Shown here in pieces: positions 34,757-46,165 of a stretch of 64,000 bases of DNA; within the stretch, counting starts at the first letter, position 1; every line of letters begins with the position of its first letter. The notes beneath the pieces were generated by a model that was given only the letters and a program-made list of their open reading frames with translations, was not told where the DNA came from and searched no databases. The stretch comes from Rheum nobile (Eukaryota; Streptophyta; Magnoliopsida; Caryophyllales; Polygonaceae): assembly GCA_027886185.1 (NCBI GenBank), contig WOAB01000864.1:744001-808000 (forward strand). Reading direction: 5' to 3'. The position numbers were made by a program, and so were the translations under genes.

Positions 34757-35322
34757 ATTTCCCCCTTTTTGATGATGACAAATATAAGGAACCTGGCAGT
34801 ATAATAAGGACATGAAATTCATGAGAACAGTTGAGCTAAGAGTTTTACAACTTTATAAAATAATGATAGAACATTCAATAGTTGCAAATTCCCCCTAAGC
34901 AGATGAACTAAGTTATTCAAGTTCCCCCTCAGAAATAGAACGGGTTGAGATTTCCTATAGGTCCAGTAGTTCCAATAGTTCAAGGTTCCTATCCATTCTT
35001 CCCCCTTTTCACATCATCGAAAAGATCAAGTTACTTATCAAGTATAGGATATCAATGTGAAATAAACAATTTGCGTTAAACCCATGACAGTGACCATAAT
35101 AGAAACTTAAGGCAAAGACAAATGATGCATTAGAAACATTACCATAAGAGTTCATTAATCATTAAAGTCAAGTACATTGCCCAGAGATGCATAGTGGAAA
35201 GAGAAACAAAAGAGCACAACCAACTTGACATTAGACAAAATAAGGATAGAAGAGGGGAGTAGGACCCTAGGGAACTACTAGCACACTGTGATGTTATAGC
35301 ACTGGGAACTAGGAGAGACGTT
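34757..35322 (-). other. Copia B 3' UTR with polypurine tracts
   Basis: Primary tract at 34757-34770, further GGGGGAA tracts at 34888-34897, 34921-34930 and 35000-35010. Otherwise noncoding. Confidence 0.75.
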
Positions 35323-35480
35323 CCTATGGCAGCGTAGTGGCCTCCTCTTCAGTTTCCTTCTTTTCTACAGTTCCTTCATCTTGGCCTGTTGTTATCTTAT
35401 CGGCCTAATTACCTCCAATTGAGCAAGGTTAAGATTGAAGTTTTTTTTTTGTCCATTTGAGGAGCTTTGTGTTTTGAGAG
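35323..35480 (-). pseudogene. Copia B ORF2 remnant
   Basis: Only the ends of ORF2 remain: a start region near 35460 with a run of ten A (minus strand) in place of the usual NPNPN codons, and the last 20 or so codons (GQDEGTVEKKETEEEATTLP, stop near 35323). About 1.5 kb of coding sequence between them is deleted. The leader upstream, including TTATTTAAGG near 35551-35562, is kept. Confidence 0.65.
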
Positions 35481-36293
35481 AGACGGGTGAACATGAGATT
35501 TGAGAGAAGGCGTGAGAGAACAGAGTGCTCGGCTCAATCAAACAGGAAACCTTAAATAACCCTTGAGCAATTTTGGAGCCGTTGAGAATCAAGCCGTTGG
35601 AGATATTTCTGGGAACTCTAAAGAGTTGAAACGGCTAATTTTCTTGAAGCTTTTGCGCCTTTGCAACGGTCACAAATTCAAAGATTAGATGCTCAAAATG
35701 GCAACGGTTCAAGGCTGAGAAGACGTCTCTGACGCTGTGAGATTTGCCATAAATACTGTCTTGGGAGGAGCAATTCTCTTACTAGCCGTTTAAGAGGTAG
35801 CCCATCCTAGTTCCTTTCTGGCGATATTTTCAGTGTGCTAGAGGGATATATGGAAACCTTTGATGTGGGTTTTAAAACATAGGACCAGAAAGTACGTTCC
35901 CATTAAATAAATCGGGGAAGGCCATTTATCACATCACACACTAATTCCCAGAGAGGGTAAAGATGAGGATCATAGGGAAATAGATTGTGTAATGAGGCAA
36001 GGGAGGGTCATAGTACACAATCATCATTTCGGCTTGTAGTGTTGGGTTAGAATATGATCAGATTGTGACTTTTGGGCCAACAAAGAAACTTGAACAATGG
36101 AGAAGTTGAAAGAATAATAAAGACCAAAAGATACGAACTAGAAAAATTTATCTAAGCCTTTTTAAGAAACCATTATGGAAAAGAGGGTTTGTAGCAAAAA
36201 ATATAACACATAGATATCAAGACTCAACAAGTGAAAAATCTTAAACTAGTCAATCAGGGGAACTGGAAATGAGCCTTTAAACTAAGGTCACTA
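35481..36293 (-). other. Copia B spacer between pol and the ORF2 start
   Basis: Noncoding and similar to the spacers of A and E. No RNA gene or other signal beyond the TATA-like and pyrimidine-rich ORF2 leader. Confidence 0.6.
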
Positions 36294-39200
36294 CTAGGTT
36301 ATAGGAATCATTCCCAGTTCCAATCTAAGGTTCTCGAAGGAAACTCTATTCAAGGCTTTGGTGAATATTTCTGCAACCTGATCTTCAGTTCTACAAAATT
36401 TCATAATGATGTTTCCTTTCTCAACATGATCTCTAAGAAAATGATGTCTTATATCTATATGCTTGGTCCTAGTGTGATGCACATGATTCTTTGAAATGTT
36501 TATAGCACTCGTGTTATCACAAAGAATAGAGAGGGGACCATAAGACATACCAAAGTCCGCGAGTTGTTGCTTTAGCCAGAGAAGTTGGGAACATCATGAG
36601 GCAGCAGCTATGTACTCGGATTCTGTGGTGGAGAGAGAGACTGAGACTTGTTTCTTTGAACCCCATGACACAAGGCAAGGGCCTAGGAACTGTGCAATTC
36701 CAGAGGTACTCTTCCTATCCACCAAGTATCCAGCATAATCAGCATCAGTGAACCCCATCAACTCAAAGGGACATTCTTTGGGGTACCAAATACAGAGTGA
36801 ATCAGTTCCCTTGAGATATCGGAGTATTCTCTTCACAGCAGCCAAGTGGGTCTCTCTTGGATAAGATTGGAACCTAGCACACAAGCCAACATCAAAAACA
36901 ATGTATGGGCGACTAGCGGTTAGGTACATGAGTGAGCCTATCATACCTCTATAGAGTTTCTCTTCCACTAGAGGACTTGAGTGGTCCTTGTCCAAATGAG
37001 CAATGGTGGAGATGGGAGTGGAGAGAGGCTTGCTTGAATCCATTTTGAACTTCTTTAGTAGTTCCGTAACATACTTTTGTTGGTGAATTTGAATACCATC
37101 TTCCTTTTGAGTGATTTGTAATCCGAGGAAGAAGGTGAGTTCCCCAATTAAGCTCATTTCGAATTCACTGCTCATCAAGTCTTTGAACTTGTCTACAAGG
37201 GACAGGTCAGTGGAACCAAAAATAATATCATCTACATAAATTTGAACCACTAAGATGTTATCTTTTTCTTCGAGGATGAAGAGAGTTTTGTCAATAACTC
37301 TACGCCTGTAGCCATTTGAGAGTAGGAACTGGGCAAGTCGATCATACCAAGCTCTGGGAGCTTGCTTGAGGCCGTACAGTGCTTTGTCTAAGAAGTAGAC
37401 GTGGTCTGGATGATCATCGTCTTCAAAACCAGGTGGTTGCTTTACATAGACTTCTTCTTGAAGAATTCCATTTAGGAAGGCCGTCTTTACATCCATTTGG
37501 AACAACTTGAACCCTTTGTGAGATGCGAAAGCAATCAACAACCTTATTGCTTCAATCCTTGCCACTAGAGCATATGTTTCATCATAGTCGATGCCTTCTT
37601 GTTGATTGTATCCTTGAGCAACGAGTCTTGCTTTGTTCCTTATCACAGCTCCTGTATCATCTAGCTTGTTTCTGAAGACCCATCTAGTTCATATGATGTG
37701 TTTATCCTTGGGGCGGGGAACTAGATGCCATACTTTGTTTCTTTCAAACTGATGAAGCTCTTCTTGCATAGCTTGGATCCAGTCTGCATCCTTCAGTGCC
37801 TCACCTATGTTCTTTGGTTCCACAATAGACAGGAAGGCATTGAAGGCAAAGAAGGTTAGATGATCGAACCTGACTAGAGGCTTGATGACTCTTCTTTCTC
37901 TGTTAGGAGCTAGAGCATTTGATGTGGAGACATTCTGAGTTGAACATTCAGCTTCCTGGTTGGAATCACCTTCTCCATTGAAGATCATGTGGGAAGATGA
38001 GTCATTGAAGTCTCCACAGATGTTGTCGTCATGCTCATGGTTCCCAGAAATGGATTGTTGTTTATTATTCATGGGAACTGGTAGAGGAGCCATTGAAGGG
38101 TTCCGTGCAACAGGACAGGAACTGGGTGGACTGACATATTCATCTGAATCTTCTTGATATGACTTGGGAAACGTGTCTTCAAAGGAATTGGTGGTGTTCT
38201 GCACAATCTTTCCAAGTGATTTTTCATTAAAAATAACATGAACACTTTCTTCTACCTTTTTAGTCCTTTTGTTGAAGACTTTGTACGCCTTGCTACCTGA
38301 GGCGTATCCAATGAAGATTCCTTCATCACTTCTTGGGTCGAATTTGCCAAGATTGTCCTTCCCATTGTTGTGCACAAAGCACTTGCATCCGAACACCCTC
38401 AGATGTGAGATGTTGGGAACTCTTCCTCTTAGGAGCTCATAGGGTGTCTTTCTGTGATTGGGCGAAGCATGGCTCGATTGATGATGTAGCAAGCTGTGTT
38501 GATCGCCTCAGCCCAAAATGATTGAGAGAGTCCACTTGAGATCAGCATAGTCCGAGCCATGTCTTCCAAAGTTATGTTCTTCCTTTCCACTACTCCATTT
38601 TGTTGAAGAGTGTATGGTGCAGAGAAGTTGTGATCAATTTCATGCTCACTGCAAAAGGTTAGAAATTCTCCATTTTCGAATTCGGTACCATGGTCAGACC
38701 GAATAGCATTGAGTGAACAATCAAGAGATTTTTCTAACAAGGGAACCAGATCTTTAAAGCGGTCAATAACTTCACTTTTAGATTTAATAAAGATAGTCCA
38801 AGTGAAGCGAGAGAAATCATCGACAAGGACAAAGATATACCTGTTTCCTCCTAGGCTTTGAACTCTCATAGGTCCACAAAGGTCCATTTGGATGAGTTCA
38901 AGGGGCCTAGAGGAGCTTACCATATTCTTGGATTTGAAGGAACTTCTTGCTTGTTTCCCTTTTATGCAGTCTAAGCATGGTTCCGAAGATGTACCACTTA
39001 TCTTTGGAAGGCCTCGAACTAGTTCCTTTGAGTGTAGCTTGTGGATCAATTTGGTGCTGGCGTGACCAAGACGTTGATGCCACAGCTCAGTTTGATCATT
39101 TACTATTGAGAGGCAGAGTTTCTCCTTGGGAACAAATGATGGGTTAACAACATACACATTGTTGAATCTTTTGCCCTTTAGGATGATTTGTCCCGAGGAG

Positions 39201-39511
39201 TCTAGGACAGTGCATTCACTTGACTTAAATCTAACTTCATTGTCTCCTTGATCGCACAGCTGTGACACACTGATTAGATCAAAACCAAGATTATCAACGA
39301 GGTGAACTTTGTTTACCTGAATGTGATCGTTGAGTCTCACAGTTCCTATTCCACACATTTTCCCTTTGCTTTTGTCTCCAAAGGATATGTTCCCTCCTTG
39401 GAGAGGTTGAAGAGAGGTCATTTGATTTCTTCTTCCGGTCATATGGCATGAGCAACCACTGTCGATGTACCATAGTTGAGGTTGCCTTTCTTCTTTCTGC
39501 ACATAAGGGAA
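36294..39511 (-). pseudogene. Copia B pol (protease, integrase, RT, RNase H)
   Basis: Begins after the conserved TAG at 39512-39514. Protease LWYIDSGCSCHMTG, integrase with all three catalytic residues (IQMDLCGP, IRSDHGTEFENG, NGVVERKN), GIFIGYASGSKAYKV C-terminal block, RT with FQMDVKTAFLNGI and YVDD, RNase H with FTDADYAGYLVDRKSTSG. Lesions are a frameshift near 38446-38452 (after AMLRPITE), a TGA near 37689 before TRWVF, and a TGA near 36594 after YIAAAS. The integrase catalytic triad is complete in this copy, unlike A and E. Confidence 0.9.
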
Positions 39512-41547
39512 CTAAGATTTCTGAACCCAGCGAAGCTTGGCTTTACTGGGGGATTAGCATTGCGAGTCTGTGAATAACCAGGGAACTGGTTCCTTTCATG
39601 GTAATAAACACTTTTCTCTTTTTCAAAGTTCTTTTTCTTAGGACAATCAGTGTTGTAATGACCATTCTTACCACAGTAGGTACACAAGCGATTGTAAACA
39701 ACATGTCCATACTTTCCTTTTCCTGGCCTGAAAGGTTTTTCAGTTTTCCTTTTGTTGAAGTCAACATTGTTTCTAACCTTACTATGAGCCATATCAACAT
39801 ATCTTTTGTGAGCAAAGGAATTAGTGAACCATTGGTTTTCAGGAACCATCTTTTCTTTTCCCTTAGGTTCCCTTTTAGGACTTTGAGAACTTTCATTGAG
39901 ACGTTTGGCAACCTCAGCCTTGTTCTCAAGGACCATAATCTTCTCTGATAGGAATTGTTTCCTATCTCGAGAAGTGGCAAGAGCAGTACTGAGGTTTTCA
40001 TTCATCTCAACAAGTTCTCGCCTAGCCTTTTCATCTTCAGCATCATTGTTCCCTTTGTTATTAACATATCCTATTCCATGACGTTGTCTCACAAAAACAG
40101 TTTGATTTATTGTTTTTTCATTAATAGAGTCAGTGAGAATGTCCAACCTATCAATTATGAATTGAAGCATGTCATTTCTAGGTAAGTTATCATGCAGGGG
40201 AACTTTGACAGAATCTATGCTAGTTTCATCACAAGATTTGCAGATTTTAAGGTGACTATAATGCACATTTCTAATATCAATGAGTTTGGAGTGAGTTTCA
40301 ACTAGGTCTTTCTCAGTTTCATCAAGTTTCTTACTCCAAACAGAATTCTCAACAGTCAAGCAAGCAATTTTATCTTCACAATCATCAAGTTTTTATTGAA
40401 GGGAACTGGTTTCCTTTCCTAGTTTCTTTATGATCTTAAGAAGTTGTTTCTTGTCACAATCAACTAGATTTTTTAGGAGATCGTCAGAAGTTACCTCAAG
40501 TTCTTCTGAGTCGCTTGAATCTCCTTTTGCCATGAGACATCTTCCTCCAGAGAAGCCACTCAGATCCAGTTCCTCATCTGAGTCTTCTCCCCATGAGGCT
40601 ACGATAGCCTTCTTTCTCTGGGGTCTTTCTTCTTCCTTGGAGTCTTCCTTGTTGGGACAATTCTTAGCATAGTGTCCCTTTTCTTTGCACTCGTAACAAG
40701 AGACTTCCTTGAGATCTCTTCTTGGTCCACTGTGGGAGGAACTGCCCTTTTGGAACCTTCCATTCACAAAGAATTTTTTGATGTTCTTTGAGAAGAGGGC
40801 TATTAGTTCGTCCTCCTCTTCTTCCAGGTCTGAGTTCTCTTGCTCCATCTCGAGCCTAGAGAAGGCTTTGGAGATCTTGAGGGCAATTCCTTTCTCCAGT
40901 TTCTTGTCGGCATTGGCTTTGGTGTGCTTTCCTTCTTCAACCTCCAGTTTCCCTATGACTTGAGTCAAGGGAAGGGATTGGATGCCTGGAGTGTTCTTCA
41001 TGATTCCCTTGAGAAGGGTGAACTTGGAGTTGAGTCCATTGATGATCACCAGGGACTTGGAAACTTCATCAAGGTCGACTCCCGCCGCTGTTAGCTTTCC
41101 AATCAATCTGTTGAAGCGGGAGTAGTACTCTGAGATAGTCTCAGTTTCCATCATTTTGAAGGTGTGGTATTCTCCTTCCAAAGCAAACTTTCTACTTTGC
41201 TTTAGTTCATCACTTCGGTCATGCATCTCCTTGAGAGCTTTCCACATCTCCTTCGCCGTCTTGATGCCTATGACCTTGTCCATGTCTTCTCTGTCCAATC
41301 CATTGAGGATGAACTGCCTGGCCTTGGCATTCTTCTCCATGATTACATAGTGTTATGGTTTCCAATCTTCTTCCTTCATGGTAAGATCGACATAGCCATC
41401 TCCATTTTCGACTATCCTCCAGCATTGGTAGTCGTTGGTCTTGATGTGGCTTTCCATGCACTTTTCCCACCATGTTTCTTCTCCTTTCTTTCAGAGATGT
41501 GGCTTGTTGGTGGAGATTCCGAGCTCAAACTTGCTTGGTTCAGACAT
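39439..41547 (-). pseudogene. Copia B gag
   Basis: Full-length gag from MSEPSKFEL at 41547. It has the N-terminal WWEKCMESHIKTNDYQCWR block, capsid-like region, zinc knuckle CYECKEKGHYAKNC, acidic linker, coiled coil, and the second knuckle CTYCGKNGHYNTDC. In-frame stops are at 41491-41493 (TGA), 41353-41355 (TAA) and 40393-40395 (TAA). The C-terminal 70 bases or so overlap the start of pol, which is in the -1 frame. Confidence 0.9.
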
Positions 41548-41583
41548 GATCTGCAAACTTAACAAAGATCTAGAGCTTTTCCT

Positions 41584-41595
41584 GCTCTGATACCA
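41584..41595 (-). other. Copia B primer-binding site (initiator Met tRNA)
   Basis: TGGTATCAGAGC on the minus strand, two bases from the 5' LTR. Confidence 0.9.
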
Positions 41596-41597
41596 AT

Positions 41598-42684
41598 TGT
41601 AGGATCGTGATTGTTAGATAATAACTTAAGGAACTCAGAATATCGATTCTAAGTTCCCTTCGCAGCGGAAATAAACAATCAAACAAATGACAAGTTCCTT
41701 ATAGTGGAAACCTTTGATTGCCAACTAGCAATCCAGGATAAAAACCACTACCTTTCTTTCGAAAGGATTTCAAGGTCTACTTCTTGATTTCTTATCTCTT
41801 TTGGTTACAGCTTATCCTAGGAACAAACACATAGTTTCTTTGCCTTACACACAGTTAGGCAATCCTAGATAACTTAACACAATCAATAATCAATCCAAGA
41901 AACAGACCTTCACATCTAGGAACTATCACTTACAGTCACAGGAACTTAGCACTCAGCTCTTCTATTCCTTGACTGATTCCTCTTGATCTCGGTTTGCTTT
42001 GATGATCTTGTTTGAAGGTTCACACTTTGATGTTTGCTATTGAGTGTGATTTGTATTTCAGTGCTTGAAGATAGAGGATTCTTCGTAGCTTAAACTTCTC
42101 TTGGTTCCCACAGATCGAGCTTGCCCTAGGATGTGTGGTTCTCCTTGGTCCACGTTGTCTTTGACATATGCAAACAACCTAGGCAGCTTGGAATCCTTCT
42201 AGGTTAGTCAACTACTTCAGCCAAGTCATTCTCCAGCTTCCTTCTTCCGAGGTTCAACAATCTGGGCACTTGGGAACTGTCTTCTAGACAGCGACATCTC
42301 TATGAGATGTCACTTTCAGTGCCTTTGTCCGAGGTTCATTGTTCTAGGCATCTTGGAGTCTTGCTCTTGGATGGTGGTAGGCTTTTAGAAGCTTCTCTCA
42401 AGTCGCTTTTACTTCCATTTGTCCGAGGTTTAGTGTTCCCAGATTTCTCGAGAAAAGCAAAGTCACGTGTTGCATTTCTGGGCACACATGAGTTCCTTTG
42501 GCTTGCTTGTTTGGTTTCTTTATCTTGTTTGGCTTCCATGGTTCCAACAACTGTCCTGCGGTTCCTCTAAACACATCTTAGAGATAAAACATTAGTATCA
42601 AAATATTTGTCATCTTCAAAAGTAGAGAAACTGAGGAAAGGAACTCTCAGGGGAACCAAAGTTCCAGAGTTCCGTTTTCTAACA
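41598..42684 (-). repeat. Copia B 5' LTR
   Basis: 1087 bases. It lacks 26 bases around the TATA region (near 42073) that the 3' LTR keeps, so the promoter TATA (CTATAAAAGG in its partner) is damaged here. Followed by the CCATG duplication. Confidence 0.93.
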
Positions 42685-42952
42685 CCATGTCTTCTCTGTC
42701 CAGTCCATTGAGGATAAACTGCCTGGCTTTGGCATTCTTTTCCATGGTGACATAGTGCTCAGGTTTCCAGTCTTCTTCCTTCATTGTGAGATCGACATAT
42801 CCATCTCCATTTTCGACTATCCTCCAGCATTGGTAGTCGTTGGTCTTGATGTGGCTTTCCATGCACTTTTCCCACCAAGTTTCTTCTCCCTTCTTTCGGA
42901 GATGTGGTTTGTTGGTGGAGATTCTGAACTCAAACTTGCTTGGTTGAGACAT
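42685..42952 (-). pseudogene. Copia A gag, N-terminal piece
   Basis: From the ATG at 42952 (MSQPSKFEF) through WWEKCMESHIKTNDYQCWR to LNGLDREDM, where copia B interrupts it. No stop inside this piece. The rest of the gag is at 31797-33643. Confidence 0.9.
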
Positions 42953-43002
42953 GATCTGCAAACTTAACAAAGATCTAGAGCTTTTCCTGCTTTGATACCA
43001 AT

Positions 43003-44125
43003 TATAGGATCGAAATTGTTAGACAAATAACTAAGGAACTAAGAATAGCAATTCTCAGTTCCCTTCGCAGCGGAATTTAAACAATCAAGCACAAATGAAC
43101 AAGTTCCTTATAGTGGAAACCTTTGATTGCCAACTAGCAATCCAGGATAAAAACCACTACCTTTCTTTTGAAAGGATTTCAAGGTCTACTTCTTGATTTT
43201 TTATCTCTTTTGGTTACAGCTTATCCTAGGAACAAACACATAGTTTCTTTACCTTACACACAGTTAGGAAATCCTAGATAACTTAACACAATCAATAATC
43301 AATCCAAGAAACAGACCTTAGCACCTAGGAACTATCTCACTTACAGTCACAGGAACTTAGCACTCAGCTCTTCGATTCCTTGACTGGTTCCTCTTGATCT
43401 CGGTTTGCTTTGATGATCTTATTTGAAGGTTCACACTTTGATGTTTGCTATTGAGTGTGATTCGTGTTTTTGTGCTTGAAGATAACCTTTGAGTTAGTCT
43501 TTCTTTTATAGTGGATTCTTCGCAGCTTGATCTTCTCTTGGTTCCCACAGATCGAGCTTGCCCTAGGATGTGTGGTGATCCTTGATCCATGCTGTCTTTG
43601 ACATGTACCAATAACCTAGGCAGCTCAGAATCCTTCTTTAGTTGGTCAACTGCTTCAGCCAAGTCGCTCTCCAACTTCCTTCTTCCGAGGTTCGAAAAGC
43701 TGGGCACTTTGGAACTGTCTTCTAGACAGCGACAGGTTCCATGAGAAGTCGCTTTCACCTTTCTCTGTCCGAGGTTATGTGTTCTAGGCGTCTTGTTGTT
43801 TTGCTCTGGACAATGGCAGACTTTGGAAGCTTCGCACAAGTCATTTTCAACTTTCTCTTGTCCGAGGTTGGTGTTCCCAGATTTCTCGAAAAGCGCAACA
43901 TCACATGTTGTATTTCTGGGCACACCTGGGTTCCTTCCTTTGGCTTGCTCCTTGGTTTTCTTGTCCTGTTTTGCTTTCATGCCTTCGATGTTTGTCTTGT
44001 GGTTCCTTAAGGCACATCTTTGAGATAAAACATTAGTATCAAAATATTTGTCATCTTCAAAAGTAGAGAAAATGAGGAAAGGAACTCGCAGGGGAACTAA
44101 GGTTCCAGAGTTCTATTTCCTAACA
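43003..44125 (-). repeat. Copia A 5' LTR, with adjacent primer site
   Basis: 1123 bases, ends TATAGGATCG and TTCCTAACA in plus orientation, about 32 differences from 21765-22887 by my count. The primer site at 42989-43000 reads TGGTATCAAAGC on the minus strand, one base off the usual initiator-Met site. A TATA-like ACTATAAAAG on the minus strand is near 43508. Confidence 0.92.
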
Positions 44126-45729
44126 CGCTTCCCGATCATAAACCATGTCTGCCAAAGACATGAAACTAAGTCACCCAGACAACACCCCATGAAGCCCGAC
44201 AAGAAAGAAAAAGAGAAGAAAAGGAAGGAAAAATACTGTGAGCCAGGAGGCGCCTAACACCGAGTCGATGCCGTCATCGTTAAGGGAAAGCGCCTACACG
44301 TAGGTGGAACCTAGCGAAAATCCGACAAGTGTTTAGAGGACATTGTTCACCTCGCTGGGAGGAAGCACATGGAGAGTCGGAAAGCAATTCAACGCAGCGG
44401 CCAGGCCCTACGAAGCGCGAGATCTGGATCCATCACCTCCCGGCGGGGTACTCAGGTCTACAATCGGCGCATGCGGAGCAGACGGCCCCATGGCCGGCTC
44501 TTGCCCTATGGCCCCCTACCAAGGTCCCTCTCGGGCGTGCATGCTAGGTTTTGCGAACTCCAAGTCAGTCCACACGCCCACTGGCCCCATAACCTGGTCG
44601 CCGGCCCATCGTCATACCCCATGCTAACGCTCGACTCCACCCCTTGGTCAACTTGTTGTCCTTGCATTTCCCCGAAGCCGCCATCCAACTCGCCCATGCC
44701 CTCGAAGTCCTCAAGGCCCATCGATTTGCATGTAATACAACAAAAGAGAAAAAGGCAAGAAACGTTAGGATGCCAGAAGCAAAGAGAAAGAAAAAGGCCC
44801 ACAACTGGCCATCACTAGGGTCGCGGAGCAGCATGAGGGCTCGTACCCCTTCTCCGGCCATAAGGGTTGGCCCGCGGGGTGGATAACCCCACAGCGATCA
44901 TCCTCTCGGGAGTCAAGATATCGTTACATTTTACCATCTCTCTAGAAGGGCCCGTGAATTGATCAGCAAACTCCTTCCCGACGTCCACGGGGAGAGCGTT
45001 GGAGCGATTCAGCCTAGACCCCTTCGCGGGAGTATTCGTCACTCCAAGGCTATCGACATTGTTGCTCACGACCAAGAACCACTTCTCCTCCCAGTCCTTG
45101 ACTTTGGAGGGGAGAACAATGTTGTTGACGGCCTCCGCCTTAGCAATGCAAGCACTAGACTGTGAGCAGGATAGCGCAAGCTGGCCTTCAAAGCCTCTAG
45201 ATGTGTCGCCATCGCGCCAGAATACATGTACAAGGAATGTCCCCTGAGACGCGGCAGCGCAAGTGAAACACCGGGGGAAAGTCGTACTCTTCCCGGATCA
45301 ACTGAAGGTCCGTGAAGGTTAACTTCGAGGGGTGGCCGTTCTTGCGAGCAAGTCCTCGTCCCTCTCGGCACGGTTTGACTTTACCCTCTCGGACAAAATT
45401 GGAGGAAGGACCCTACCGCAAGGCCTCTCGGCCGCCTCACTCGAAGCCGGCTCGCTCAACGATGACCCCGAGGGGGGCGTGGACCCGCTGTCGACACCTT
45501 GCCCTACCTCCGGTTGAGGCTCCATCGCCTTGGGCTCCTTCATCCGCGGCTCTACCATTTGAGTTTCCGCCTGAAACTCCTCATCCCGAGGATCTGCCAC
45601 CTGAATCCCCGCCATCTCTGGTACCTGGTCATTTGGCTCCACATTTGATGGCCCCACACTGACCACCGAAACCCTCCGACCACCAGGCCTGATCGGGAGG
45701 TCGTCCCTGTTGCTGAAACTCGGAGGCAT
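44126..45729 (-). pseudogene. T antisense ORF, N-terminal part
   Basis: Minus-strand ORF from the ATG at 45729 (MPPSFSNRDDLPIRPGG). A Pro/Glu/Ser-rich N-terminus is followed, across a frameshift near 45320-45370, by blocks that look like the antisense (transposon-protein-like) product of Tat elements: KLTFTDLQLIREEYDFP, then in other frames KVKDWEEKWFLVVSNNVDS and LTPERMIAVGLSTPRANP near 44860. Below 44815 only an acidic Gly/Glu-rich piece (MGLEDFEGMGELDGGFGEMQ) is recognisable. It then breaks at copia A and resumes at 21764. At least two frameshifts; part of the central domain seems to be deleted. Confidence 0.55.
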
Positions 45730-46081
45730 CTTTGAAATTAAGGACTTTTGGGAGTGGGAAGAAGGGAATTCGAAGAAAGCGCGTAGAGAAAACCTCGAGT
45801 GAGCTTGATGGTGTAAAAAGTAAGGAAATTGGGAGAATCACCGGAGAAACGAAGAAAGAGGAAGCAGTGACGGCGGAATACTGCGAGATTGTTTTTTTCC
45901 CCAAAATTAAGTTTTTTGCCTTTCTATCGACCGGTAAATAAAAAAGATGCGAAAAAGAAAAAGGAAAGAAAAGGCGAAAGAGGGCTGCTTACCTATCCAA
46001 TTAAAGACAAGAAACCCTGGTCCAACCTGTACCTTCCACAAAGAGGCTCGAGCAAGAGAGATGACAATGGCGCAAGCAAGG
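45730..46081 (-). other. Presumed 5' UTR of the T antisense unit
   Basis: Noncoding stretch between the TATA box region and the antisense ATG. No upstream gene or repeat seen. Confidence 0.4.
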
Positions 46082-46126
46082 AGAAGCGAGAGAGGAGAAG
46101 CAACACGCCAGAGGCCCCATTTATAT
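46082..46126 (-). promoter_or_regulatory. Candidate promoter of the T antisense unit
   Basis: On the minus strand a TATA box (GATATAAATGG, about 46116-46126) is followed within 20-40 bases by a pyrimidine-rich patch (TTGCTTCTCCTCTCTCGCTT), the usual layout of a plant core promoter. It points at the antisense ORF starting at 45729. Confidence 0.5.
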
Positions 46127-46165
46127 CGGCGATGTGACGGGAGGGTTATCATTAGGGGGCAGAAG

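Larger units (their letters stand above)
33644..42684 (-). mobile_element. Copia B: Sirevirus-like element nested in copia A gag
   Basis: LTRs at 33644-34756 and 41598-42684 with CCATG on both sides. The LTRs differ at about 26 positions plus a 26-base deletion in the right one. It is the same family as A, C and E. It has gag and pol with several stops and a nearly complete loss of ORF2. Younger than A by both position and LTR divergence. Confidence 0.93.
21765..44125 (-). mobile_element. Copia A: Sirevirus-like Ty1/copia element, interrupted and internally duplicated
   Basis: Two 1123-base LTRs (21765-22887 and 43003-44125), about 3% different by my count, flanked by CGCTC and CGCTT. Both LTRs begin TATAGG rather than TGTAGG, so they share a changed terminal base. 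Copia B is inserted in gag at 33644-42684 (target duplication CCATG at 33639-33643 and 42685-42689). A direct duplication runs from mid-ORF2 to mid-RT. Without B and without the duplication the element would be roughly 10 kb, like copia E. Inserted in the antisense unit of T. Confidence 0.9.
5961..46165 (+). mobile_element. Element T: Tat/Retand-like Ty3/gypsy retrotransposon, interrupted
   Basis: A plus-strand element visible as segments 5961-9572, 16787-21764 and 44126-46165, separated by G1 and copia A. The order is LTR, tRNA-Asp-type primer site, gag, protease, RT, RNase H, integrase, tandem repeats and an antisense coding unit. A tandem-repeat block and antisense ORFs beyond pol are known traits of Retand and other Tat-lineage elements. 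The 3' LTR is not in the window; copia C starts at 46166. At least eight nonsense codons, several frameshifts and loss of the integrase core make it inactive. It is the oldest well-preserved element here, because others sit inside it. Confidence 0.75.

Noticed and set aside
44330..44818. Plus-strand frames of up to 149 codons in element T
   Set aside because: They overlap the antisense unit, show no similarity to pol or gag and differ in frame from any T coding region.
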